A DNA stretch of 7,245 bases, taken from contig DYKW01000094.1 in NCBI GenBank assembly GCA_020722405.1, forward strand, positions 1-7,245. The letters run 5' to 3'. The notes under the pieces are model-generated. The model ran no database searches. It was not told the origin of the DNA and was given only the letters and a program-made list of their open reading frames with translations. Source of the stretch: Anaerolinea thermophila. Its GTDB lineage: Bacteria; Chloroflexota; Anaerolineae; Anaerolineales; DRKV01. The number at the start of each line of letters is the position of its first letter. Within the stretch, counting starts at the first letter, position 1. The translations under genes and the position numbers were made by a program. Positions 1-5,880 of the stretch are shown in pieces.

Positions 1-35
1 GGTTCAAACTGCTCCAATCCTATTTTGGAGTATTT

Positions 36-664
36 TCAGTTACCGGAAACTAAAGGTAAAAACGCTTCTGAACACACATCGTTGTATCTGCGCGGGAGAT
101 AGTTCGCGATGTCTTGGAATCGTCGGTATATCCTGACCACTCTATCATACTGAAGATAAGTAGTGGCCTCATAGCCATACATACCCACGCTATAAAAGCT
201 ATCAAAAATTATCGTGTGCCGTGGCGTAGGGCTACACCGATTCATAATGTCCCCTGGCTGCAAATCGTTTCTAGTAGGGAAGTTGGGTGGAAATCGTCTC
301 TAATGTGCACGTTCCGTAATGACTCCCCAAGTTCCAGGCATTGCTTACCAGACCCGAACAGTCTACCCCCCTCCCGCAACCTGAATTCGGGTCCGTGTAG
401 TCGCCTGCAAATTTCGCAATTGTTGCCACCGTTCATAAAGCTATTGAACTGCGCGACAGTATCTGCTATCCCCCAGGCATATGGAACGCTCGAATAGTTC
501 TTCGCGGTCGTCAAATATCGTGGTTTGGTACGCGACGGGCATTCGCCATAAGGGTCGTTGATGTGATACGAATTGAGATATGTGGTATTGTTCCGATAGC
601 GTGCCGCGATACTGATCATCGAGGCACGCGTGCGGCAAGACAGTTGTGAGCTTGCTTCTGCGAC
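36..664 (-). pseudogene. NlpC/P60-like cysteine hydrolase domain, broken by frameshifts (C-terminal part of the secreted propeller protein)
   Basis: No single frame spans this stretch, but three minus frames join into one recognisable domain. From about 640 down to 425 the frame reads TRASMISIAARY, then PRYLTT and SVPYAWGIADTVAQFNSFMN. From about 420 to 274 the next frame reads AKFAGDYTDPNSG, then GVDCSGLVSNAWNLGSHYGT. From 299 to 36 the third frame reads LQPGDIMNRC, then RHTIIFDSF and YEATTYLQYDRVV, and ends NYLPRRYNDV plus a short tail and a TGA stop at 36-38. The order PYAWG, VDCSG, LQPGDI, H-x3-F is that of NlpC/P60-type cell-wall or amide hydrolases. The probable catalytic Cys is codon 360-358 and the probable His is codon 218-216. 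Each of the two shifts, near 420-432 and between 274 and 299, is equivalent to one extra base. The upstream propeller frame runs into this region in the same frame, separated only by the TAA at 665-667. The domain is therefore probably the C-terminal half of that protein. Activity is unlikely as written. Confidence 0.7.
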
Positions 665-1276
665 TTACTTGATCTCTTCTCTACTGCCTGAAGGGGTCAA
701 AATGGGGGATAGTCTGGCACCGAATGTCAATCTCCGGATTTCCGCCCCATCCGGCTTCGTGACCAAAACGTAAACTTCCCCATCCGGGCCAACCGCAATA
801 CCATGCGCAACAGGGACATACATTTCCGCAAGTGGAATGCGGGCCATGCCTGTCAAATTTCCCGAAGCGTCATAGCGATACACTTTCTCGTCCACCTGGA
901 CAGCCGGATTGAACACCACTTCCTCAACAATCACCCAAAAGCTGCCATCTGAATTGACCTTTAGGATGATTAATCCGCCCAAATCCGTAGCAAACTCTAC
1001 GCTAATGCGTTTATCCCCTGCCTGGATATATCGGTGAGACAAATCATCGGATGCTAATTGGGTTGGATAAGCGGAGTACACCCGATCTTGAAGAAGATAC
1101 CCTGCAAGGAGCTTTTGTTCTGTTTTGCCAGATGAAGATACGAATTGGGTTATGGCTACTCCATCCTCTTGTTCGATAAGAACACTGCCATCGCTTCCGA
1201 TGGCAATACCGCTCAACCCATCTTCTGGATACAAGCCCTCCGGCAAGTCGTAATGCTCCTGCACCTTTCCTTTCAA
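665..1276 (-). CDS. NHL-like beta-propeller fragment (middle part of a broken secreted protein)
   Basis: This is a 203-residue open frame starting at a TTG that overlaps the stop of the preceding fragment (TTGA). It shows repeated propeller-blade signatures: GLSGIAIGSDGSVLIE (residues 20-35), a blade around ILKVNSDGSFWVIVEE (104-119) followed by KVYRYDASGNLTG (131-143), and HGIAVGPDGEVYVLV (158-172). The G-I-A-x-G-x-D-G pattern is typical of NHL/SMP-30-type six-bladed propellers, which usually bind ligands or proteins. It has no signal peptide or good ribosome binding site of its own, and it continues the blade pattern of the upstream fragment, so it is almost certainly the middle of one protein and not an independent gene. 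It ends at TAA 665-667. The same frame continues open beyond that stop into the hydrolase domain. Specific function is not recognisable. Confidence 0.75.
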   Translation of the reverse strand: MKGKVQEHYDLPEGLYPEDGLSGIAIGSDGSVLIEQEDGVAITQFVSSSGKTEQKLLAGYLLQDRVYSAYPTQLASDDLSHRYIQAGDKRISVEFATDLGGLIILKVNSDGSFWVIVEEVVFNPAVQVDEKVYRYDASGNLTGMARIPLAEMYVPVAHGIAVGPDGEVYVLVTKPDGAEIRRLTFGARLSPILTPSGSREEIK

Positions 1277-1677
1277 AAAGATAGCTGAACTACTTTGGGT
1301 GGAATAGAGGCCATATCCAGCACCCAGATTGCGTTGGATGTAACCTCGATGTCGCCAACACCGACAGCAAAATTGCCTACATCAATCTTATCGAGCAACA
1401 CACCTTTTGAGTCGAAGTGGAGCAAGTGATTGTCCGCTGTATCTGCAATCCAGAAAGTCCCATCTGGCGCTATGGTCATTGAGGGTGGTCCCCAGATGAG
1501 CATATCGGGGCCATCACTCGCATAATGGATTCCCTTATCCCCAACCGGGATAGAAAAAATGACCTCATGCTTTACGTCAGCGGATGCAGTTGAATCTGCG
1601 GAACTAGCGTATATTCCCCCCACTAACGTGAGAGCTGCCAAAGCCAAAACAACGATGAAACCTAACTTTTTCTTCAT
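1273..1677 (-). CDS. Signal peptide plus first propeller blades (N-terminal fragment of a broken secreted protein)
   Basis: The ATG at 1677-1675 is preferred because GGAGG lies 8 bases upstream; the TTG at 1692 lies within or next to that ribosome binding site. The 134-residue product starts MKKKLGFIVV, followed by a hydrophobic core to about residue 22 and a small-residue region (GIYASSA), which is a classic Sec signal peptide. After it come NHL-like blades: GPPSMTIAPDGTFWIADT (63-80) with NHLLHFDSKG (83-92), and a second blade VGDIEVTSNAIWVLDM (107-122). The frame stops at TGA 1275-1273, directly after a run of five T in the coding strand (plus-strand A at 1275-1279). One more T would join LSF to LKGKVQEHYDL of the next fragment without a break. 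The product was probably exported to the cell surface or periphery. The truncated form as written would be only about two blades and is unlikely to fold. Confidence 0.75.
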   Translation of the reverse strand: MKKKLGFIVVLALAALTLVGGIYASSADSTASADVKHEVIFSIPVGDKGIHYASDGPDMLIWGPPSMTIAPDGTFWIADTADNHLLHFDSKGVLLDKIDVGNFAVGVGDIEVTSNAIWVLDMASIPPKVVQLSF

Positions 1678-1685
1678 GTGATGAT

Positions 1686-1690
1686 CCTCC
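1686..1690 (-). promoter_or_regulatory. Ribosome binding site of the secreted propeller protein
   Basis: The coding strand reads GGAGG, 8 bases before the ATG at 1677. It decides the start of this gene and shows that translation initiation signals remain intact although the gene downstream is broken. Confidence 0.7.
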
Positions 1691-1742
1691 AAGTGAAATC
1701 ATGATTCTGGTTTGTATAGTTGCCCCACGAACGAGCGGGCCA

Positions 1743-1770
1743 ACTACGTGACTAGGCGACTACGTGACTA
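1743..1770 (+). repeat. 12-base direct repeat, two copies
   Basis: ACTACGTGACTA occurs at 1743-1754 and again at 1759-1770, separated by GGCG, giving a 16-base period. The repeat is in the non-coding gap downstream of the histidine kinase and upstream of the broken secreted protein. A close relative of the second copy (12 of 14 bases) is found in the opposite orientation at 7147-7160. Confidence 0.8.
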
Positions 1771-1812
1771 AAAACGTGATTTTCTTTGCGCCTGGCGTCT
1801 CTGCGTTATCTT
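1757..1812 (+). repeat. Composite intergenic repeat, copy A
   Basis: The GACTACGTGACTA unit is followed by a pyrimidine-rich GCG-periodic block: CTTTGCG at 1784-1790, GGCGTCT at 1794-1800 and CTGCGTTA at 1801-1808. The same two blocks in the same order, read on the minus strand, occur at 7104-7160. Such CTTTGCG/GCGTTA strings resemble short dispersed intergenic repeats known from many environmental bacterial genomes. Together with the direct repeat and the stem-loop before the kinase stop, this describes the whole gap 1693-1846; I see no gene in it. Confidence 0.6.
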
Positions 1813-1822
1813 TTTCCTTGCT

Positions 1823-1844
1823 GTGCTTTCGTGGTGAAAAGCAC
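1823..1844 (-). other. Stem-loop just after the histidine kinase stop
   Basis: GTGCTTT (1823-1829) pairs with AAAGCAC (1838-1844), leaving an 8-base loop. On the coding strand it begins 3 bases after the kinase stop codon. No T-run follows on the minus strand, so it is not a canonical intrinsic terminator. It might protect the 3' end of the operon mRNA, or simply belong to the dispersed repeat next to it. Confidence 0.45.
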
Positions 1845-1846
1845 CC

Positions 1847-3247
1847 CTACGCCTCGCAATCGCGATGCTCCTTCGGAATCCACACGGTGAAGGTCGTTCC
1901 CTCCCCGGGTTTTGAATCCACATCGATGCGTCCGTCGTGGGCGCGCACAATCCAGTAGGCAATGGAAAGTCCCAACCCAAAGCCTTGCCCTTCCTGGCTG
2001 CGCGTGCGTGCTTTTTCGGCGCGGTAAAAACGTTCGAAGATGTGAGGTAAATCTTCCTCAAGGATGCCAGGACCAGTATCGGCAACACGCAAAAAAGCCT
2101 GGTCTTCTTGTTGTCCCAGTCCGATGTACACCTTGCCGCCCTTGGGGGTATAGCGGATGGCGTTGCCAACCAGGTTGACCAATACCTGTTTGAGCCGATC
2201 ACGGTCGGCACACACCTGCACCTGATCGAACGCACTTACCTCCAGGCTGACTTGCCCGCGGGCCAGCACGCTCAACTCTCCTAGCACTTCCAGCACCAGG
2301 GCATCGAACTCTACGATGTTGCGTGTCAATGGTAGGTTGCCGCTTTCGGCACGCGATAAGGTGAGCAGATCGTTGACCAGCCTGGCCAGGCGGTCTACTT
2401 CTTTTTCGATGCTATCGATGGACTCCAGGTCTTGAGATGGGACGTGCCGCAACAAGGCGGCATTGCCTTTGATAACCGTCAAAGGCGTGCGTAACTCATG
2501 ACTGACATCGGCCAGAAAGCGCCGCTGCGAGGCGAAGAGTTGTTCCAAGCGCTCCAGGGTTTGGTTGAAAGCCGCAATCAATTGCCCGATTTCGTCGTTT
2601 TCCGACAGCCCGTGGTGCGGAATGCGCCGCGAGAGATCGTCGGCACGCGTGATTTGCAGCGCCACGTTGGTTACATCTCTGATGGGGGTCAACATGCGTT
2701 GCGTAGCCCACCATACAATGGCACCGGCCAAAACAAAGGTCGCCGCATTCCATACGAGCAAAATACGCAACAGGGTGGCGCGCATTCTGTCCCAGACCGT
2801 CATGCTGGTGGCGATTTGCAGGGTGCCAAATGGCGTTCGCCCGCGCTTCAAGTGCAACGAATATACGCGCAAATGTTGTTCTTCGTATTCCAACGATACG
2901 GAAGTTGACGTCGATTGATAAAGCCCCTGGCGAAAAAACGGTTTTCGCGATAAGCCAATGCGCGGCGGCCATTCCCATAGCAGTCTCTCGGTGGGGCTCC
3001 AGAGTTGGATGAAAACCCCGGCGTTTTCGTTTTCCAGGTTGGTGCTCAATAGCCTGAGGGCTTCTTGAGGCGGCAAGCCAGATGTGTTGAGATGGTTGAT
3101 AACCCGCTCAGCGGTGTTTGCCAGCGTTGCATCCATCTCCTGTTGCATTGTTCTGGAGATGACCTGGTAGAGCACGATGCCGAGTACAAGTTGTAGCCCA
3201 ACCAGAAGAAAGATGTACAGCAGGGTCAACCGCGTGCGCAGGGTCAC
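1847..3247 (-). CDS. HAMP-domain sensor histidine kinase
   Basis: This 466-residue membrane kinase should sense a signal outside the membrane and phosphorylate the response regulator encoded immediately upstream. Visible parts in order: a transmembrane helix at about 8-30, an extracytoplasmic sensor region of about 125 residues, a second transmembrane helix at about 158-180, HAMP (about 181-234), the H-box SHELRTP with phospho-acceptor His250, the N-box around NLVGNAIRY (358-366), G1 DTGPGI (390-395), the F-box FERF (404-407), and G2 GQGFGLGLS (420-428). All catalytic boxes are present, and the length is normal for the BaeS/MprB-like class. The start is a GTG overlapping the regulator stop (GTGA), with no clear ribosome binding site, so translation probably depends on coupling. 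The sensor region shows no recognised ligand-binding motif, so the signal is unknown. Confidence 0.93.
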   Translation of the reverse strand: MTLRTRLTLLYIFLLVGLQLVLGIVLYQVISRTMQQEMDATLANTAERVINHLNTSGLPPQEALRLLSTNLENENAGVFIQLWSPTERLLWEWPPRIGLSRKPFFRQGLYQSTSTSVSLEYEEQHLRVYSLHLKRGRTPFGTLQIATSMTVWDRMRATLLRILLVWNAATFVLAGAIVWWATQRMLTPIRDVTNVALQITRADDLSRRIPHHGLSENDEIGQLIAAFNQTLERLEQLFASQRRFLADVSHELRTPLTVIKGNAALLRHVPSQDLESIDSIEKEVDRLARLVNDLLTLSRAESGNLPLTRNIVEFDALVLEVLGELSVLARGQVSLEVSAFDQVQVCADRDRLKQVLVNLVGNAIRYTPKGGKVYIGLGQQEDQAFLRVADTGPGILEEDLPHIFERFYRAEKARTRSQEGQGFGLGLSIAYWIVRAHDGRIDVDSKPGEGTTFTVWIPKEHRDCEA

Positions 3248-3924
3248 TCGTTAGGTTCTCGCAATACGTAGCCTACGCCACGCACCGTATGGAGCAGGCG
3301 TGGTTCGCCGTTGGCTTCCAGTTTTTGGCGCAGATAGCGGATATAGACCTCGATGATATTGCTCTCGCCGCCAAAATCATAGCCCCAGGCCCGCGCGAAG
3401 ATGAAATCACGGGAGAGTACCTGGCGCGGGTGCATCAGGAACAACTCCAGCAAGTCGTACTCTTTGCTGGTCAAGGTAATCACGCGTTCGCCGCGCTTTG
3501 CCTGGCGAGTGCCGGTATCCAATGTCAGGTCGGCGAAGGCCAGCGTTTGGGGCAGTGGTGGCTTACTGCGACGCAGCAAGGCGCGAATGCGTGCCAGTAA
3601 TTCGTTCATGTTGAAGGGCTTGGTCATGTAATCATCGGCCCCCGTATCCAACCCCATCACCCGGTCGTTGACCGAGTCGCGCGCCGTCAGGATCAAAATC
3701 GGCACATCGCTCACCATCCGCAGCCGACGACATACCTCGATGCCATCCAACCCGGGCAGCATCAAATCCAACACCACTACATCGGGTGGGTTTTCCTGGG
3801 CTTTTTGTAGGCCGGTTCGTCCGTCGCTGGCGGTCTCGACCTCATATTTTTCGTAAGCCAATCCCCGGCGTATGAAGCGGACAATGGCTTCATCGTCTTC
3901 GATGACCAGAATTTTTGTGCTCAT
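3244..3924 (-). CDS. OmpR/PhoB-family response regulator
   Basis: This 226-residue transcription regulator is the partner of the adjacent histidine kinase. The receiver domain (about 3-118) has the acidic pair Asp10/Asp11, phospho-acceptor Asp53 in VVVLDLMLPG, Thr80 in LILTARD and Lys102 in YMTKPF. The C-terminal winged-helix DNA-binding domain (about 125-222) has the typical LTSKEYDLLELF, the VSRDFIFARAW-like segment at about 169-180, YIRYLRQKL and TVRGVGYVL. The ATG at 3924 overlaps the homoserine kinase stop (ATGA) and is preceded by an AAGGAG five bases upstream. The regulator can therefore be translated by itself as well as by coupling. Being the only gene in the operon with a strong ribosome binding site, it may be made in greater amount than its neighbours (inference). 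Its DNA targets are unknown; the palindrome at 5841-5857 before the operon is one candidate to test. Confidence 0.95.
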   Translation of the reverse strand: MSTKILVIEDDEAIVRFIRRGLAYEKYEVETASDGRTGLQKAQENPPDVVVLDLMLPGLDGIEVCRRLRMVSDVPILILTARDSVNDRVMGLDTGADDYMTKPFNMNELLARIRALLRRSKPPLPQTLAFADLTLDTGTRQAKRGERVITLTSKEYDLLELFLMHPRQVLSRDFIFARAWGYDFGGESNIIEVYIRYLRQKLEANGEPRLLHTVRGVGYVLREPNE

Positions 3925-4838
3925 GGTGTCTCCTTTCGGGATGAATACCCGTGTTCATGAGAGTATTCGATATGCGCACCTTGTGAGGTGCTTTGCAACA
4001 GCCAGGCGCGCCCGTTGCCAGGGAGCGCCGCCAACATGGCCCGACTCAGATGCTCGCGCTGGGCAGGTTCGCAGAATGCTACCGCCCCCGGCCCGGCGCC
4101 GGAAAGCGCCACCGCGGCATCGGCCTCCTGTGCCGCCGCAAAAACTGCCGACATGTCCGCGATGAGCGGCAGACGAACGGGTTGATGCCAGGTATCCCGT
4201 ATGGCCGTGCGCAGCAAGGGCAGATCACCGCTGCGCAGTGCTTCGACTACCAGTAGGGCATTCCCCAAGTTGGCAATCGCATTTTGTAAGGGGATATTGG
4301 CCGGCAGCACGGCGCGTGCCTGTTGTGTGGAGAGTTTTACCTGCGGCAAGACGTAAACCAGGTGCCAGGTGGGTACCTCGACGCGGCGTATTTGTTCCCC
4401 GGCCGAGATGACTAATCCACCCCACAGGGCCGCCGCAGCATTATCGGGATGACCTTCCAGGGTAATGGCCATCCTCAGGAGGGAGGAAAGGGGATACGGA
4501 TTCCCTAACAGGGCGTTACCCCCCAGGAGGCCGGCCACCACCGCGGCCGCGCTGGATCCCAACCCGGACCCCAGGGGGATGCCGTTTTCACAGGTGACGC
4601 GCACCCCCTGAGGGACGGGCGTCCCGGCGCGTTCGTATACCATCTTCAGCGCCCGCCATAGGAGGTTGCTTTCATCGCGCGGCAGTTCTTCGGCGCCCTC
4701 CCCGTTAATCTCGATGGACAGGCTTTGCCCGCCGAGTTGAATGTGCACGCGGTTCCAAAGGTCTAGCGCCAGTCCCAGGCAATCGAAGCCCGGGCCGATG
4801 TTGGCCGTGGTAGCGGGGACGTGTAGGGTGAGATTCAT
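3921..4838 (-). CDS. thrB: Homoserine kinase
   Basis: ThrB phosphorylates L-homoserine with ATP to O-phosphohomoserine, the step before threonine synthase, in the cytoplasm. The 305-residue product is of normal family length and shows GHMP-kinase features: the N-terminal VPATTANIGPGFDCLGLALD (7-26), the ATP-binding loop PLGSGLGSSAAAVVAG (88-103), the EGHPDNAAAALWGG segment (128-141), and the C-terminal glycine-rich LSGAGPGAVAF (245-255). The combination of PATTANIGPGFDCLG with EGHPDN is characteristic of homoserine kinase and not of other GHMP kinases. The start at 4838 was chosen because homology begins exactly there; the same frame is open back to 5174, but that part is low-complexity shadow of the reductase gene. 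The ATG overlaps the reductase stop (ATGA), with no clear ribosome binding site. No other threonine-pathway gene (thrA, thrC, asd) is in the window, and its coupling to a two-component system is unusual. Confidence 0.95.
   Translation of the reverse strand: MNLTLHVPATTANIGPGFDCLGLALDLWNRVHIQLGGQSLSIEINGEGAEELPRDESNLLWRALKMVYERAGTPVPQGVRVTCENGIPLGSGLGSSAAAVVAGLLGGNALLGNPYPLSSLLRMAITLEGHPDNAAAALWGGLVISAGEQIRRVEVPTWHLVYVLPQVKLSTQQARAVLPANIPLQNAIANLGNALLVVEALRSGDLPLLRTAIRDTWHQPVRLPLIADMSAVFAAAQEADAAVALSGAGPGAVAFCEPAQREHLSRAMLAALPGNGRAWLLQSTSQGAHIEYSHEHGYSSRKETP
3930..3935 (-). promoter_or_regulatory. Strong ribosome binding site of the response regulator
   Basis: The coding strand reads AAGGAG, five bases before the ATG at 3924, inside the 3' end of thrB. 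Neither thrB nor the kinase has a comparable site, so this element probably raises regulator synthesis relative to the coupled neighbours. Confidence 0.7.
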
Positions 4839-5656
4839 GCCAGGGTGTTCAGGGTTTGCATATCCTGGGGGGACAAGAGGCAATCTGCGGCTTGAAAGTT
4901 TTCGCGCAGGTGCTGCGGGCTGGTGGCTTTGGGAATGACCAGCACGCCCTCTTGCTGGAGCAACCAGGCCAGCGCGACTTGTGCCGGGGTGCAAGCGTGC
5001 CGCTGAGCGATGCGTTGCAGGGCGCTTTCGGCGGCCAGTTGCCCTTTTTCCAGCGGGGTGTAGGCGGTGAGCAGAATGCCGTGCTGTTGGCAAAAAGCCA
5101 GCACGCCGTTGCGGGCGTAGGTGCGGTTGTGCAGGCTGTACGGTACCTGATTGGTGACCAGCGGTGTTTCGCACAGGGACACTGCCCGGCGCAGCGCCGG
5201 CAAATCGAAGTTGCTCACCCCCAGGGTGCGGACTTTGCCTTGCCGTACCAGGGCATTAAGCCCCTCGAAGGTCTCTTCCAACGGCACGAATTCGTTCGGC
5301 CAGTGGATGAGATATAGGTCAATGTATTCGGTTTGCAAGCGGCGCAAACTGTTTTCGCAGGCGTGTTGGACGGCCTCGCGCTTCAGGTGCGTGTGCCAGG
5401 CTTTGGTGGTGAGGAAGACCTGTTCGCGCGGCAAATTGCTTTCCGACAGGGCCTGCCCGAGCAGCGTTTCGGTGTGCCCATCGGCGTACATTTCGGCGGT
5501 ATCGAAGTGACGGTAGCCGATATCCAGCGCCAGACGCAGCGCCCGCAACACTTCAGCATCTTGAGAGAAATCCGGCGTCTTGCCGCCGCCCATACGCCAG
5601 GTTCCCAGACCTAGCGCGGGAATGTGCGCACTGTTAAAGAGGGGATAGGTTTTCAT
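4835..5656 (-). CDS. Aldo/keto reductase
   Basis: This 273-residue NADPH-dependent carbonyl reductase has the complete catalytic tetrad of the AKR superfamily: Asp52 (HFDTAEMY), Tyr57, Lys85 (TTKAW) and His118 (LIHWP). The family signatures GYRHFDTAEMYADG (47-60), LYLIHWP and GVSNF (146-150), and the cofactor 2'-phosphate site IPKATSPQHLREN (241-253), are all in place. Overall it resembles the short bacterial group of 2,5-diketo-D-gluconate reductase/methylglyoxal reductase-like enzymes. The real substrate cannot be read from sequence; detoxification of reactive aldehydes is a common role in this group. It is the first gene of the four-gene run and its stop overlaps the thrB start. No clear ribosome binding site precedes the ATG at 5656. 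The homology begins at MKTYPLFNSAHIPALGLGTW, which supports this start. Confidence 0.93.
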   Translation of the reverse strand: MKTYPLFNSAHIPALGLGTWRMGGGKTPDFSQDAEVLRALRLALDIGYRHFDTAEMYADGHTETLLGQALSESNLPREQVFLTTKAWHTHLKREAVQHACENSLRRLQTEYIDLYLIHWPNEFVPLEETFEGLNALVRQGKVRTLGVSNFDLPALRRAVSLCETPLVTNQVPYSLHNRTYARNGVLAFCQQHGILLTAYTPLEKGQLAAESALQRIAQRHACTPAQVALAWLLQQEGVLVIPKATSPQHLRENFQAADCLLSPQDMQTLNTLA

Positions 5657-5840
5657 GGCAATTCGAGCGTTTGATGGTTGGGGAGGGGTGGATGAAACGA
5701 ACTACCTGGTTCGGGAAATTCATCCATGGCATCTGTGGACAAGTTTGATAGGTTTGTGTTGTGAAGCGACAATCAATCCGGCATCGCGTCGGAACTTGCG
5801 GTGTTTTCGGTAATTCAGCGATGTCATTGGTTGTGCCGAT

Positions 5841-5857
5841 TTTGTTATTGTAACAAA
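5841..5857. promoter_or_regulatory. Perfect 17-base palindrome, operator candidate
   Basis: TTTGTTA at 5841-5847 and TAACAAA at 5851-5857 are perfect inverted arms around the three-base centre TTG. It lies 24 bases after the ATPase stop and about 185 bases before the reductase start. On the minus strand its centre forms TACAAT, a good -10 hexamer, although the matching -35 region (CCGCCA) is weak. The AT-rich stem has no following T-run, so a terminator is unlikely and a binding site for a dimeric regulator is more plausible. The remaining bases of the 224-base gap 5657-5880 show no convincing gene. Confidence 0.5.
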
Positions 5858-5880
5858 TTGTGGCCGATATGGCGGAGGAA

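Noticed and set aside
114..497. Plus-strand open frame of 127 residues
   Set aside because: It lies opposite the broken hydrolase domain, whose conserved motifs are on the minus strand. Its product has no recognisable features.
1722..1740. GCCC/GGGC hairpin between the kinase and the secreted gene
   Set aside because: Only a four-pair outer stem is supported and no T-run follows; this is too weak to call.
1743..1770. Start of a CRISPR array
   Set aside because: There are only two 12-base copies with a 4-base spacer; the unit and spacer are far too short, and no cas gene is present.
1823..1844. Rho-independent terminator after the histidine kinase
   Set aside because: The stem is only seven pairs with low GC, and no T-run follows on the coding strand. 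It was kept only as a stem-loop.
1768..2978. Long open frames in other frames of the histidine kinase gene (including 1768-2235 and 2496-2978)
   Set aside because: They are shadows of the intact kinase, whose catalytic boxes occupy another frame.
4839..5174. Upstream in-frame extension of thrB by 112 residues
   Set aside because: The extension is rich in Arg, Pro, Ala and His, has no homology to kinases, and lies wholly within the intact aldo/keto reductase. Homoserine kinase homology begins at the ATG at 4838.
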